Assembly (NCBI GenBank): GCA_001465115.1
Contig: CP013614.1
Span: 744,001-808,000 of the forward strand
DNA from: Enterococcus silesiacus
GTDB taxonomy: Bacteria > Bacillota > Bacilli > Lactobacillales > Enterococcaceae
Direction: 5' to 3'
Length of the DNA stretch: 64,000 nt
The notes beneath the pieces are model-generated. The model was not told the DNA's origin. It did no database searches and saw nothing but the letters and a program-made list of their open reading frames with translations. Every line of letters starts with the position of its first letter. The stretch's first letter is position 1. Below, piece after piece: positions 7,737 through 17,442 of this stretch. The position numbers and the translations under genes were made by a program.

Positions 7737-9338
7737 ATGACAAAATATATCTTTGTTACAGGCGGCGTAGTTTCTTCAATTGGGAAGGGAATTGTCGCAG
7801 CATCTTTAGGGCGTTTATTAAAAAATCGCGGCTTGAAAGTAACGATTCAAAAATTTGATCCATATATCAACGTGGATCCAGGAACAATGAGTCCTTACCA
7901 ACATGGAGAAGTTTTTGTCACAGATGATGGTGCCGAAACAGACTTAGACTTAGGTCACTATGAACGTTTTATTGATATCAACTTAAATAAATATTCAAAT
8001 GTGACCACGGGTAAGATTTATTCGGAGGTATTGAGAAAAGAACGTAAGGGTGAATATTTAGGGGCAACTGTGCAAGTTATTCCTCATATCACAAATGAAA
8101 TCAAAGATAAAATCATGCGCGCAGCCACTATGACCGATGCGGATATCATTATTACAGAGGTTGGCGGAACAGTTGGTGATATTGAATCATTACCGTTTTT
8201 AGAAGCATTACGTCAAATGAAAGCAGACGTTGGTAGCGATAATGTGATGTATATCCACACAACGCTGATTCCATACCTTAAAGCGGCCGGCGAAATGAAA
8301 ACTAAGCCAACACAACATAGTGTAAAAGAATTACGCAGTTTAGGGATTCAACCGAATATTTTAGTCGTTCGTACCGAATTACCAGTTTCTCAAGGAACAA
8401 AAAATAAATTAGCTCAATTTTGTGACGTAGCGCCGGAAGCTGTTATCGAATCACGTGATGTTGAAACGCTATACTCAATACCGTTAGCGCTACAAGCTCA
8501 AAACATGGATCAAATTGTTTGTGATCATTTAAAACTAGATGTGCCAGCAGCAGACATGACTGAATGGCGTGCATTGGAAGAAAAAGTATTAGGCTTAAAG
8601 AAAACAACTAGAATTGCTTTAGTTGGTAAGTATGTGGAACTCCCTGATGCCTATCTTTCAGTAGTAGAAGCCTTAAAACATGCTGGTTTTGCTTTTGACT
8701 CTGATATTGTAATCGATTGGATCGATTCACAAGAGCTGACGGAAGAAAACGTTGCAGAGACGTTAAAAGATGCTGACGGAATCTTAGTACCAGGTGGATT
8801 TGGCGATCGTGGTGTAGAAGGCAAGATCGAAGCGATTCGTTTTGCCCGTGAAAAGGACGTGCCGTTTTTAGGGATTTGTTTAGGAATGCAAATGGCCTGT
8901 GTTGAATTTGCTCGCAATGTTGTAAAATTAGAAGATGCGGGTTCTGCTGAAAATAATCCAGAGATTCTTAATAACATCATTGATTTGATGGCAGATCAAG
9001 AAAATGTTGAAAATCTTGGTGGAACATTACGGTTAGGTTTATACCCATGTAAACTTAAAAAAGGTAGTGTTACAGCTGCAGCGTATGAAGGACAAGAAGT
9101 GGTTCAAGAACGTCATCGTCATCGCTATGAGTTCAATAATAAATACCGTCAATTATTTGAAGAAAACGGCTTAGTATTCTCTGGCGTTTCACCAGACAAT
9201 CGCTTAGTTGAAATCGTTGAATTACCTGAGAAAAAATTCTTTGTGGGTTGCCAATTCCATCCAGAATTGATTTCTAGACCAAATAGACCGCAACATTTGT
9301 TTAAAGGATTTGTTGAGGCAGCTTTAAATAATCAATAA
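7737..9338 (+). CDS. pyrG: CTP synthase (glutamine-hydrolysing)
   Basis: 533 residues, the normal family length. It makes CTP from UTP, ATP and glutamine in the cytoplasm. The N-terminal amidoligase begins with the conserved [14 protein letters not shown] and contains [15 protein letters not shown]; the C-terminal class I glutaminase has the nucleophile motif LGICLGMQ and FHPE near the end. The ribosome site agaaagg lies about 12 bases before the ATG at 7737. It is preceded by an attenuator leader and followed by a bidirectional terminator, so it is a single-gene unit controlled by CTP. Confidence 0.98.
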   Translation: MTKYIFVTGGVVSSIGKGIVAASLGRLLKNRGLKVTIQKFDPYINVDPGTMSPYQHGEVFVTDDGAETDLDLGHYERFIDINLNKYSNVTTGKIYSEVLRKERKGEYLGATVQVIPHITNEIKDKIMRAATMTDADIIITEVGGTVGDIESLPFLEALRQMKADVGSDNVMYIHTTLIPYLKAAGEMKTKPTQHSVKELRSLGIQPNILVVRTELPVSQGTKNKLAQFCDVAPEAVIESRDVETLYSIPLALQAQNMDQIVCDHLKLDVPAADMTEWRALEEKVLGLKKTTRIALVGKYVELPDAYLSVVEALKHAGFAFDSDIVIDWIDSQELTEENVAETLKDADGILVPGGFGDRGVEGKIEAIRFAREKDVPFLGICLGMQMACVEFARNVVKLEDAGSAENNPEILNNIIDLMADQENVENLGGTLRLGLYPCKLKKGSVTAAAYEGQEVVQERHRHRYEFNNKYRQLFEENGLVFSGVSPDNRLVEIVELPEKKFFVGCQFHPELISRPNRPQHLFKGFVEAALNNQ

Positions 9339-9339
9339 T

Positions 9340-9380
9340 AAAAAGGTACGATGTCTGTATAGGACATCGTACCTTTTTAG
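9340..9380. terminator. Bidirectional terminator between pyrG and ponA
   Basis: Stem of about 15 bp (AAAGGTACGATGTC / GACATCGTACCTTT) with A-run on the left and T-run on the right, lying between convergent genes; it can serve both. Confidence 0.85.
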
Positions 9381-9403
9381 CTGATACATTAGCTGGAAAA
9401 TGA

Positions 9404-11719
9404 TCATCCTCCAGCTGCATTATTTTGTTCAGGAGGCGTGCTCGATGGTTGTTCTGGTGGATCACTGCTTGTCGGTGGCTCTGTTGGAGCTGTTGATGTC
9501 GGTTGTTCTGTCTGTTGAGTAGAAGAAACTGCCGGAATACTAGCTTGTGTTGATGACGGTTCTGTTTGTGAAGCAGCAGTAGAACTACTTGTTGTTGCTG
9601 GTTCAGAACTAATTGGATTTTCCCAAGAAGCAGAGGACTCATAGCCAGTGTTTGAAGGTAAGAGTTGTTCTTCATAAGCACCTTTTACATATAGTTCACT
9701 ACCTGAACGAATAACACTATCAGGCATGATCCAATCATCATTGGACACTCCCTCAGATAGGTAAGTCATCATTTCTCGATAAACATCGGAAGCAGTTCCC
9801 CAATATTCATAAGGAATAGGCGTTAAACGTTGTTTATAGCCCGTCCATACAGAAACTGCATAATGAGGTGTATAGCCGACAAACGTGCTGTCAGGAGCAA
9901 TACTGGACGACTCAGAGGCACCCATTTTAGCAAGATCATCATCAGTATAATTGGCCGTTCCAGTTTTGCCGGCTTGAATTAACCCAGGAACCCCAGCATT
10001 AAAGGCTGTACCGCCAGTAATAACGTCTTTAAGCATATCAGTCATCATATAAGCGGTTGAATCTTTCATCGCACGTTTACTTTCAGTTTCAGTTACATCT
10101 TCTGAGCCGTCTTGATAGACAACTTTGTTAACGTAGTAAGGCTTATTGTATACACCCATATTAGCAAACGCAGCATAGGCCGCTGCTAATTTTAGGGAAG
10201 AGACGCCGTATTTGTTGCCGCCTAATTCACTAGTATTACTAGAGATTGCATTTGCAGCAACGATATTTTTAAACTCAATGCCCAAATCTTTAAGAAATGC
10301 AGCTGATTTATCACTACCCACAGCATCAAAAGTTCGAATCGCTGTTGTGTTACGAGAATACATAATCGCTTTACGCATTGTAAGAGCGCCATAATATTGC
10401 ATATCTGCATTCGTAACAGGAATATTGGTTCCTTCATACGTGGTCGGTTGATCCATCATAATACGGCCTGTTGAATAGTTTAAGTTTTCAATAGCAGGAC
10501 CATAATCTGCGATTGGTTTCATAGTTGAACCAACATCTCGATCAGTTTCGATTGCTGTATTTGTACCTAATTGGACATCATCAGGAATATGCCGACCGCC
10601 AATTTGTGCTTTGACTTGACCTGTTTTGACATCGATCACAGTTGAAGCAACTTGAAAATCTGGATCAGGGTATTCTACATAGGTGTCGCTGTTGATAATA
10701 TCATATAGACGTTTTTGTGCGTCCATATCAAGGTTTGTATGAATATCCAAACCATCTGTATAAGGATTTTTACCCATACTTTCTACCTCAGCGATAACTT
10801 CTCTGATGTAGTTATCGACGATTTTACGATTTTCATTTGACTGTTTTAACGGCTGTAAACCATCATCGATAGGTGTTGCTTTTGCGTCATCATATTCTTT
10901 TTGTGTGATCTTATCATTTTCTTTCATTGTGAATAAAACAACGTCACGACGTTCTTTCGCCATATCAGGTTTTACATATGGATCATAGTCGTTGGGTGCT
11001 TGCGGCATTCCAGCTAAAAGCGCGGTTTGAGGAAGCGACAGCTCAGCTAATGGTTTTCCAAAATAGGATTGAGCAGCAGTTTCCATACCGTATAAACCAT
11101 TTGCCATATAGACTTTATTGATATAATACGTTAGAATCTCTTCTTTTGATTTTTCTTTTTCAAGCTGTATGGCCATCCAAGCTTCTTGGGCTTTTCGTTT
11201 AAGGTTTTGATCTTTTTCTTTGGTAGAAAAATAAGAAAGTTTGATCAATTGTTGCGTCAGTGTACTACCACCTTGTAGGCCGCCTGTTCTAAAGTTTGAG
11301 AAAGCAGAACCTAATATTCGGATCGGATCAACACCGCTATGCTTGTAAAAACGCTTGTCTTCAACCGATACGACTGCATCTTTAAGCAATTGAGGTACAT
11401 CAGTTGGTTTGATCATTTCTCGTTTTTCAGCACCAAGTTCTTCAAAAACTTCATTATTTGCATCGTATAATTTTGAAGAGACTGTAGCACTTAGTTTGTC
11501 GTCTTCTATTTTAGGGGCATCTTTAGCATAGGACCAGAAAAGACCGACACCTGCCAGAAGACCGACGATTCCAAGAATAACCAATCCTATAAATACTTTT
11601 AGAAAGATTCGTTTTTTCTTTGGTTTTTTACCACCATTTGACGGCATATTGACAGTACCGTTAGAAGTAGTAGTATGTCCGTGTCTAGCTGCACGTGAAC
11701 TTATTTCATCAGTTGTCAT
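9404..11719 (-). CDS. ponA: Class A penicillin-binding protein 1A (transglycosylase/transpeptidase)
   Basis: 771 residues, bifunctional peptidoglycan synthase. A basic cytoplasmic N-terminus (about 1-40) precedes one membrane helix (about 43-65). The GT51 domain shows EDKRFYKHSGVDP and GGSTLTQQLIK; the transpeptidase domain shows the active-site Ser in GSTMKP, SRN (YSRNTT) and GKTGTANY. The last ~80 residues are a Ser/Thr/Pro/Glu low-complexity tail ending NNAAGG, outside the cell. I start at the ATG at 11719 (aaaggag upstream), which overlaps the end of recU by 11 bases; recU-ponA is a classic Firmicute operon. Confidence 0.95.
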   Translation of the reverse strand: MTTDEISSRAARHGHTTTSNGTVNMPSNGGKKPKKKRIFLKVFIGLVILGIVGLLAGVGLFWSYAKDAPKIEDDKLSATVSSKLYDANNEVFEELGAEKREMIKPTDVPQLLKDAVVSVEDKRFYKHSGVDPIRILGSAFSNFRTGGLQGGSTLTQQLIKLSYFSTKEKDQNLKRKAQEAWMAIQLEKEKSKEEILTYYINKVYMANGLYGMETAAQSYFGKPLAELSLPQTALLAGMPQAPNDYDPYVKPDMAKERRDVVLFTMKENDKITQKEYDDAKATPIDDGLQPLKQSNENRKIVDNYIREVIAEVESMGKNPYTDGLDIHTNLDMDAQKRLYDIINSDTYVEYPDPDFQVASTVIDVKTGQVKAQIGGRHIPDDVQLGTNTAIETDRDVGSTMKPIADYGPAIENLNYSTGRIMMDQPTTYEGTNIPVTNADMQYYGALTMRKAIMYSRNTTAIRTFDAVGSDKSAAFLKDLGIEFKNIVAANAISSNTSELGGNKYGVSSLKLAAAYAAFANMGVYNKPYYVNKVVYQDGSEDVTETESKRAMKDSTAYMMTDMLKDVITGGTAFNAGVPGLIQAGKTGTANYTDDDLAKMGASESSSIAPDSTFVGYTPHYAVSVWTGYKQRLTPIPYEYWGTASDVYREMMTYLSEGVSNDDWIMPDSVIRSGSELYVKGAYEEQLLPSNTGYESSASWENPISSEPATTSSSTAASQTEPSSTQASIPAVSSTQQTEQPTSTAPTEPPTSSDPPEQPSSTPPEQNNAAGG

Positions 11720-12350
11720 TAATCGCAACTCCTTTGTTTGATTGAATATGTTGCTCAACTGCATCCAAGTAGGGAACTCGAGGTGCAATTCCAATTTGGA
11801 TCTCTATTCCATTTTTTTCAATAATAGATAAAGGCAACGATTTTTTTCCAGTTTTTTCTTGTTTTGACCAACAAGTTACTAATTCTTCTCCGCTAAAAAA
11901 GAAACATCTATTCAATGAAGAGAACCACAATAGAACAAAGCAAATTCCATTTTGCGCCAAACATTGCTGGATATGGTCGATCTGGTGTTGATGAAAGTTT
12001 TTAAAAGGAAAAGAGGTTTTGTTCTTGGTTTCCTTTGCTTCAAAATCCAGATAATATCCTTTATAGACGCCATTGTAATCAGTAGTGGAAGCTTGTCTAA
12101 AGTAAGCTTCTTTGATGACAGCGGCACTACGGCTGGGATAATCAACTTTGACAATTTGAACGGGAGTGGGCTTTTTATGAACGACAGCTTTGCTGTGCAT
12201 CAGATAATAAGCATTGCTTTTGTTGATTTCTTCTTCAAAATCCATGCCTCGTTTACCAAATTGAATTGATTTTTGTTTTTTTACTTGTTTTTTTGATTTG
12301 GGTGCTTCATGATTATTATAGGGAGTACCATTAGGATAATGAAAAGCCAT
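11709..12350 (-). CDS. recU: Holliday junction resolvase RecU
   Basis: 213 residues. RecU cleaves Holliday junctions in homologous recombination and chromosome segregation. The nuclease core is visible: NGTPYNN near the start, GKRGMDFEEEIN, YPSRSAAVI, then the catalytic DFEAKET (E-x-K) and HQHQIDHI. I use the ATG at 12350 because aggag lies upstream; the frame opens eight codons earlier. Its last codons overlap ponA, so the two are co-transcribed from the region shared with the divergent YpsA-like gene. Confidence 0.95.
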   Translation of the reverse strand: MAFHYPNGTPYNNHEAPKSKKQVKKQKSIQFGKRGMDFEEEINKSNAYYLMHSKAVVHKKPTPVQIVKVDYPSRSAAVIKEAYFRQASTTDYNGVYKGYYLDFEAKETKNKTSFPFKNFHQHQIDHIQQCLAQNGICFVLLWFSSLNRCFFFSGEELVTCWSKQEKTGKKSLPLSIIEKNGIEIQIGIAPRVPYLDAVEQHIQSNKGVAINDN

Positions 12351-12411
12351 TTCTATCACACTCCTAGCCAACATTATAACAAAAAATCTTTATGAAAGAA
12401 AAGGAATGTCT

Positions 12412-12954
12412 ATGGAAAACGTAAAAACACTTTATGTGACTGGTTATAAAAGCTTTGAAATCGGGGCTTTTCAAGACAATGACCCTAAAATTACAGTTAT
12501 TAAAAATGTATTAAAAAAGGAAATTATGGGCTATTTAGACACCGGATTGGAGTGGGTTTTGGTTTCAGGCAATCTTGGAACAGAAATTTGGGCAGCAGAA
12601 GTAGTAGCAGAATTGAAGAATGATTATCCAGAATTGAAATTAGGAATTATTTATCCTTTTAAAGATTTTGGAAATAATTGGAATGAAAAAAATCGTGGGA
12701 ATTTGGAAAAAATTGAAGTGTTAGCAGATTTCGTGGACGCAGTGAGTCATCAACCGTATAAATCGCCAGCACAATTAAAAATGCATACGCGCTTTTTATT
12801 GGAACATTCTGGGGCAAGTTTACTTGTTTATGATAAGGAATATCCAGGAAAGACGCAGTATTTTCTAAAGGAAGCGGAGCTTTTTTCCGAAAAATTTCCT
12901 TATGAAATCCGCCTAATTACGATGGATGATTTACAAAACTCGATGGATTCGTGA
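12412..12954 (+). CDS. YpsA-like SLOG-superfamily protein (DUF1273)
   Basis: 180 residues with a Rossmann-like SLOG fold. Visible are the TGYKSFEIG start, VSGNLGTEIWAAEV (nucleotide-binding glycine turn) and a PAQLKMHTRFLLEHS stretch. In B. subtilis and S. aureus the homologue YpsA affects cell division, and it lies next to gpsB as here. I chose the second ATG (12412): aaagga lies 6 bases before it and abuts the first ATG. Divergent from recU. The ligand is unknown. Confidence 0.85.
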   Translation: MENVKTLYVTGYKSFEIGAFQDNDPKITVIKNVLKKEIMGYLDTGLEWVLVSGNLGTEIWAAEVVAELKNDYPELKLGIIYPFKDFGNNWNEKNRGNLEKIEVLADFVDAVSHQPYKSPAQLKMHTRFLLEHSGASLLVYDKEYPGKTQYFLKEAELFSEKFPYEIRLITMDDLQNSMDS

Positions 12955-12962
12955 TAATCTGT

Positions 12963-12991
12963 TTGATTTTCTGTCGATTTTCCGATACAAT
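12963..12991 (+). promoter_or_regulatory. gpsB promoter
   Basis: TTGATT at 12963-12968, 17-bp spacer, TACAAT at 12986-12991. It begins just after the stop of the YpsA-like gene and may also drive rnpB. Confidence 0.65.
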
Positions 12992-13047
12992 AATGCTGTT
13001 GAACTATGAACTTTTATCCTAATCAAAGAAAATAATGAGGTGTAAGT

Positions 13048-13479
13048 ATGGCAAATTTAGTATACAGTCCCAAAGATATTTTACAAAAAGAATTTAAAAC
13101 AAAAATGCGCGGTTATGATCCAGTTGAAGTTGATGAGTTTTTAGATAACGTAATCAAAGATTATGAAGCGTACAACAAAGAACTTTTAACTTTACAAGAA
13201 GAAAATAACCGTTTGTTAGCAAAACTTGATCAAGCTTCTAAAGTGCAACAAGCAATGCCACCACGCGGCGGACAAGAAATGCCTAAAAGTGCAGCCGTTA
13301 CAAACTTCGATATTCTAAAACGTTTGTCTAATTTAGAACGCGAAGTCTTTGGCAAAAAATTAGATGACACGCCTGCTTCGAATCCAATTTCAGGTATGAG
13401 CCATTCTAATCCATATGAAAGTAACTTGCACAATCCATATGAACGTGAGATAGACAATTCAGAAACACGTCAATTTTAA
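13048..13479 (+). CDS. gpsB: Cell division regulator GpsB (DivIVA-domain)
   Basis: 143 residues. The N-terminal DivIVA/GpsB membrane-binding domain shows [19 protein letters not shown] and [13 protein letters not shown], followed by a coiled coil to about residue 65. A Pro/Gly linker then leads to a helical trimerisation tail ([15 protein letters not shown]) and a disordered Asn/Ser-rich end. GpsB links penicillin-binding proteins to the division and elongation machinery; its neighbours (ponA, YpsA-like gene) fit that job. The last ~30 residues are longer than in Bacillus GpsB, as in other enterococci. Ribosome site gaggtg. Confidence 0.95.
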   Translation: MANLVYSPKDILQKEFKTKMRGYDPVEVDEFLDNVIKDYEAYNKELLTLQEENNRLLAKLDQASKVQQAMPPRGGQEMPKSAAVTNFDILKRLSNLEREVFGKKLDDTPASNPISGMSHSNPYESNLHNPYEREIDNSETRQF

Positions 13480-13498
13480 TTGATCGAAACAATTATTT

Positions 13499-13884
13499 TG
13501 TAATTTTCGGGTGATCGCGGTTTGAATTTATTCAGGCTGAGGAAAGTCCATGCTCGCACAGACTGAGATGTCTGTAGTGTTCGTGCTTAGCGAAATCATA
13601 AGCTAAGGTGCTTGAAAAAGTAACGGCAGGAAAAATGACTAAGGTTTCGGCTATGTCAAAGTACCCTTGAAAGTGCCACAGTGACGAAGCAATTTTGGAA
13701 ACGGAATTGGTGGAACGCGGTAAACCCCTCGAGCGAGCAACCCAAACAATGGTAGGGGCGCTCTTCTAAAGGAAATGAACGAGTAGAAGAGGCAGAATTA
13801 TTTCTGCAGATAGATGATGACCGTCGAGTGTCTTTCCCTGAGAGGCATTCGATACAGAACATGGCTTACAGAAAATTACAAGTA
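13499..13884 (+). ncRNA. rnpB: RNase P RNA, type B
   Basis: The catalytic RNA that matures tRNA 5' ends. Conserved blocks are present: GAGGAAAGTCCATGCTCGCAC near the 5' end (split here: GAGGAAAGTCC, ATGCTCGCAC), AACGGCAGG, GTAAACCCC, AGATAGATGATGACCGTCG, and ACAGAACATGGCTTAC near the 3' end. The first and last strands pair (GTAATTTTC at 13500-13508 with GAAAATTAC at 13871-13879) to form P1. The overall layout is of the Bacillus type. It begins about 20 bases after gpsB, the usual neighbour. Confidence 0.96.
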
Positions 13885-13892
13885 TTCAGGAA

Positions 13893-13925
13893 GACCTTCC
13901 AACTTTGTTGTGAAGGCTTTTTTTA
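13893..13925 (+). terminator. rnpB terminator
   Basis: CCTTC (13895-13899) with GAAGG (13912-13916) plus an inner AAC/GTT pairing, then CTTTTTTT. Confidence 0.8.
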
Positions 13926-14004
13926 AAGTAAGGGATAAACAAAGTTTTATTATAGATAGAGTAATGAGCAGTTCTTAACGATAACAAGAACAAGAGGAGA
14001 TATA

Positions 14005-15168
14005 ATGACAAAAGAAAAAACATTTAAACTTGTTGCTACCGCAGCGAGCGGTTTAGAAGCATTAGTGGGAAAAGAATTACGTGATTTAGGGATTTCTTGC
14101 GAAGTAGAGAATGGGAAAGCATTATTTGAAGGGACTATGGAAACAATTGCTACAGCCAACTTATGGTTACGTACAGCGGATCGTATCAAGATTATTGTTG
14201 GTGAATTTGATGCCTTTAGTTTTGACGAGTTATTTGAAAAAGTTAAAGCGTTGCCTTGGGAAGATTATTTGCCGATGGATGCAGAATTTCCGGTAGCTGG
14301 AAAATCAATCAAATCCAAATTATACAGCACACCGGACTGTCAATCGATTACTAAAAAAGCCATCGTCAACCGCTTAAGAGAAGTCTATCATCGCCCAGCG
14401 ACGGTGCCTCTAGCTGAAACAGGTGCATTTTTCCAATTGGAAGTTGCTCTTTTAAAAGACCATGTGACGGTAACGATCGATACGACTGGCCCTAGTCTAT
14501 TTAAACGCGGCTATCGTATTGAAAAAGGTGGAGCGCCATTAAAAGAAAATATGGCAGCGGCATTAGTAGCGTTGACAAATTGGCGTAAAGACCGTCCGTT
14601 TTATGATCCAGTGTGTGGGTCTGGAACGATTTGTATTGAAGCCGCTTTGATCGGTCATAATATTGCACCAGGTTTTAACCGTGAGTTTGTCTGTGAAACG
14701 TGGGATTGGTTTGATTCAGCTGTTTTTGAAAAAGTTCGCAAAGAAGCAGATGAGAAAGCAGATTATGATATCAAATTAGACATTATGGGATCTGATATCA
14801 ACGGAAAAATGATCGAAATCGCTAAAGCAAATGCAGAAGAAATTGGTTTAGGTGATTCTATCACATTCAAACAATTGGCGTTGCGTGACTTTACTACTGA
14901 AAAGGAATATGGCGTGATGGTTGCAAATCCACCTTACGGAGAACGTTTAGGTGAGGAAGAATCTGTGCGTAAATTATATAAAGAAATGGGCGAAGTTTTC
15001 CGTCCTCTGAAAACCTGGAGCAAATATATTTTAACGAGTGATTTAACGTTTGAACAATATTATGGTGCAAGAGCTACGAAAAAGAGAAAATTATACAATG
15101 GTGCATTACGTACTGACTTGTTCCAATATTGGGGAGAAAGACCGCCGAGAAAACCAAGAGAAGAGTAG
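14005..15168 (+). CDS. THUMP-domain class I RNA methyltransferase (YpsC/RlmL-like)
   Basis: 387 residues: an N-terminal ferredoxin-like/THUMP RNA-binding part (about 1-160) and a C-terminal SAM-dependent methyltransferase with DPVCGSGTICIEAAL (SAM loop), GSDINGKMI and the catalytic NPPYGERLG. This is the Firmicute YpsC group, related to the N-terminal half of E. coli RlmL, which makes N2-methylguanosine in 23S rRNA. Ribosome site gaggag. The M32 carboxypeptidase gene follows after 10 bases, so they share a transcript. The exact target base is not visible. Confidence 0.9.
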   Translation: MTKEKTFKLVATAASGLEALVGKELRDLGISCEVENGKALFEGTMETIATANLWLRTADRIKIIVGEFDAFSFDELFEKVKALPWEDYLPMDAEFPVAGKSIKSKLYSTPDCQSITKKAIVNRLREVYHRPATVPLAETGAFFQLEVALLKDHVTVTIDTTGPSLFKRGYRIEKGGAPLKENMAAALVALTNWRKDRPFYDPVCGSGTICIEAALIGHNIAPGFNREFVCETWDWFDSAVFEKVRKEADEKADYDIKLDIMGSDINGKMIEIAKANAEEIGLGDSITFKQLALRDFTTEKEYGVMVANPPYGERLGEEESVRKLYKEMGEVFRPLKTWSKYILTSDLTFEQYYGARATKKRKLYNGALRTDLFQYWGERPPRKPREE

Positions 15169-15178
15169 GTGTAAAAAT

Positions 15179-16678
15179 ATGAAAGAACAAGAATTTTTAC
15201 AAGAAATCAAAGAGATCGAGTTGTTAAACCAAGCTTTAGGTTTATTAGAATGGGATAGCCAAACAGGTATGCCAGAAGCCAGCAGTGGATTTCGAGGCGA
15301 AGCAGTTGGCTATTTGTCAGGAATGTCATTTGAGCGTAGCGTAGGACCCAAAGTTCAAGAAGCTCTTGCTTATTTTGACACGCATACTAGTGAGCTATCA
15401 GAAGTCGGTTTAGCTATTTATAAGAAAATTAAAGAAGAATACGAGTTAAATCATAGCATTCCTGCTGAGCGGATGCAGGTGTATAACACTGCATTGACAA
15501 ATGCTCATACCGCATGGCTGCAAGCGAGAAAAGCGAAAGATTTCGCTAAAATGAAAAACGAAATCCAAACGATCATCGATTTCTTAAAGGAATTTATTCC
15601 TTACTGGAAAAAAGAGGAAGCGACAAATTACGATGTGTTGCTTAACCAATATGAACCTGGCTTGACGGTTGAAAAATTAGATCAGATTTTTGATCAAGTA
15701 AAAACAGGAATCATGGCAATCAGAGAAACAATTGCTGAAAAAGGGACAGTCCCTCGTACAGACTTTTTATCTAGACGTGTAACGAAAGAGCAACAAAGAA
15801 AATTTGTAACAGGTGTTGCAGAACAACTAGGCTATGATTTTTCCAGAGGTCGTTTAGACGATACAGTTCATCCGTTTATGTTGGATTTAAATCGGAATGA
15901 TGCACGAATCACAACCCGTTGGGATGAAACGAATTTTTCGATGGCAACGTTTGGCGTCATTCATGAAGCAGGTCACGGAATCTATGAGCAAAGTATTGAT
16001 CCTAAATATGATTATACGCCGCTTTCAACAGGTGCTTCTATGGGGATCCATGAGTCTCAGTCGTTATTTAATGAAATTATTATTGGCAGTAATAAACAGT
16101 TTTGGCAAAAACAATTCCCATTTTTTAAAGAATGCACAGAAGGTACCTTTGACGATATTGAGTTTGATACTTTTTATGATTCATTAAAAGAAACAAAAGC
16201 GAGTTTGGTACGAATTGAAGCCGATAGTTTAACGTATCCACTGCATATCATTATTCGCTACGAGATTGAAAAAATGATTTTTAACGAGAACGTTTCGATC
16301 GATGAACTACCTCAAATTTGGAATGATAAGTACGAGGAATATTTAGGGGTTCGACCAGAGAATGATTTGGAAGGAATCGTCCAAGATGTTCATTGGTCTG
16401 GCGGAAGCTTCGGTTATTTCCCTTCTTATGCTTTGGGCTACATGTATGCGGCTCAATTACGTCATGCAATGGGCAAAGAAATCGATGTAGATGCAGTTTT
16501 AGCAGGTGATGATTATTCCTCAATCAAAAACTGGTTAACGGATCATATCCACCAATATGGGGCATCAAGAAAACCAAATCAATTGATCTTAGATGCAACA
16601 GGTGAAGCGTTGAATCCGCAATATTTGATTGATTATATGAAATCTATTTATTATGATGTCTACAAAATCAAAGAATAA
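15179..16678 (+). CDS. M32-family metallocarboxypeptidase
   Basis: 499 residues, the typical length of thermostable carboxypeptidase 1 (Taq-type). Zn2+-dependent release of C-terminal residues from peptides in the cytoplasm. The zinc motif HEAGH is in GVIHEAGHGIYEQ, with the downstream metal ligand in HESQSLFNE. DSQTGMP, near the N-terminus, and RITTRWDE are also family signatures. The ATG at 15179, just after the methyltransferase stop with aggtg upstream, is the proper start; an open extension to 15050 runs into that gene. Confidence 0.93.
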   Translation: MKEQEFLQEIKEIELLNQALGLLEWDSQTGMPEASSGFRGEAVGYLSGMSFERSVGPKVQEALAYFDTHTSELSEVGLAIYKKIKEEYELNHSIPAERMQVYNTALTNAHTAWLQARKAKDFAKMKNEIQTIIDFLKEFIPYWKKEEATNYDVLLNQYEPGLTVEKLDQIFDQVKTGIMAIRETIAEKGTVPRTDFLSRRVTKEQQRKFVTGVAEQLGYDFSRGRLDDTVHPFMLDLNRNDARITTRWDETNFSMATFGVIHEAGHGIYEQSIDPKYDYTPLSTGASMGIHESQSLFNEIIIGSNKQFWQKQFPFFKECTEGTFDDIEFDTFYDSLKETKASLVRIEADSLTYPLHIIIRYEIEKMIFNENVSIDELPQIWNDKYEEYLGVRPENDLEGIVQDVHWSGGSFGYFPSYALGYMYAAQLRHAMGKEIDVDAVLAGDDYSSIKNWLTDHIHQYGASRKPNQLILDATGEALNPQYLIDYMKSIYYDVYKIKE

Positions 16679-16714
16679 TAATTTTTATCTAGCAACAGAA
16701 ATGAGGGAGCAGTT

Positions 16715-17431
16715 ATGTTATCAATCAATGAATACCTGAAAGCTGGTGAAACGACTGTCTCCAATTTGGTCATTGAGAACTATCAAAAAATTGGGTTAAC
16801 AGACGAAGAATTTTTATTTTGGCTACAGTTGTTCCGTTCCCAAGCAAAAGGTGATTTATTTCCAGATTTAGCTGAAATCAGCCAAATGATGGGAAAACCA
16901 ATCGATGTTATCTATAAATTGATGAATCAGCTCGTTTCACGTGGCTTTTTGGTCATTGAAACAAAACAAAATGAACAAGGTCAAATGATGGATACGTATG
17001 ATCTATTACCAATTTTTGAAAAAATTGATCTGTTACAACAAAAGCTGACAGAAAAACAAAAAGAAGTGACATCAGAGGAAACAATCAAACAGCTTTATCA
17101 AGGGTTTGAAAAAGAGTTTGGTCGCCAATTATCTCCAATCGAGCTTGAGATGATCGGTCAGTGGTTAGAAACTGATCATTATCAACCTGAACTTATTCGA
17201 TTGGCCTTAAGAGAAGCTGTGTTAAATCAAGCCTATAGCTTAAAATATATCGATCGAATCTTGCTTGCTTGGGAGCGTAAAAATATTACGACAAAAGAGC
17301 AAGTAGCGGAAGATCAAAAACGTCGAAAACAGGCGCTGATCCAAAAAGAAATCGAACAACAAGGTGTCCAAAATGAGCCAATTCCCAAAGTTACTCTTCA
17401 CAATTGGCTTAATCCAGAAGATAGTGAGTAG
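16715..17431 (+). CDS. dnaD: DnaD replication initiation/remodelling protein
   Basis: 238 residues. An N-terminal winged helix domain (about 1-100; LPDLAEISQMMGKPIDVIYK-type pattern) is joined to a C-terminal DnaD/DnaB_2 domain (about 125-200) with the family's YDRILLAWERK-type motif, here YIDRILLAWERKNI. DnaD helps load the replicative helicase at oriC and at restart sites. It sits 11 bases before nth, the conserved dnaD-nth arrangement of Firmicutes. Ribosome site gagggag. Confidence 0.92.
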   Translation: MLSINEYLKAGETTVSNLVIENYQKIGLTDEEFLFWLQLFRSQAKGDLFPDLAEISQMMGKPIDVIYKLMNQLVSRGFLVIETKQNEQGQMMDTYDLLPIFEKIDLLQQKLTEKQKEVTSEETIKQLYQGFEKEFGRQLSPIELEMIGQWLETDHYQPELIRLALREAVLNQAYSLKYIDRILLAWERKNITTKEQVAEDQKRRKQALIQKEIEQQGVQNEPIPKVTLHNWLNPEDSE

Positions 17432-17442
17432 GAGGTAGGTAA

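Noticed and set aside
9301..9681. Long minus-strand frame rich in Gln, Leu and His at the ponA 3' end
   Set aside because: It is a shadow of the Ser/Thr/Pro-rich tail of PBP1A in another frame; composition explains it.
12210..12230. Promoter search between recU and the divergent YpsA-like gene
   Set aside because: No convincing -35/-10 pair could be fixed for recU; the region was left unannotated.
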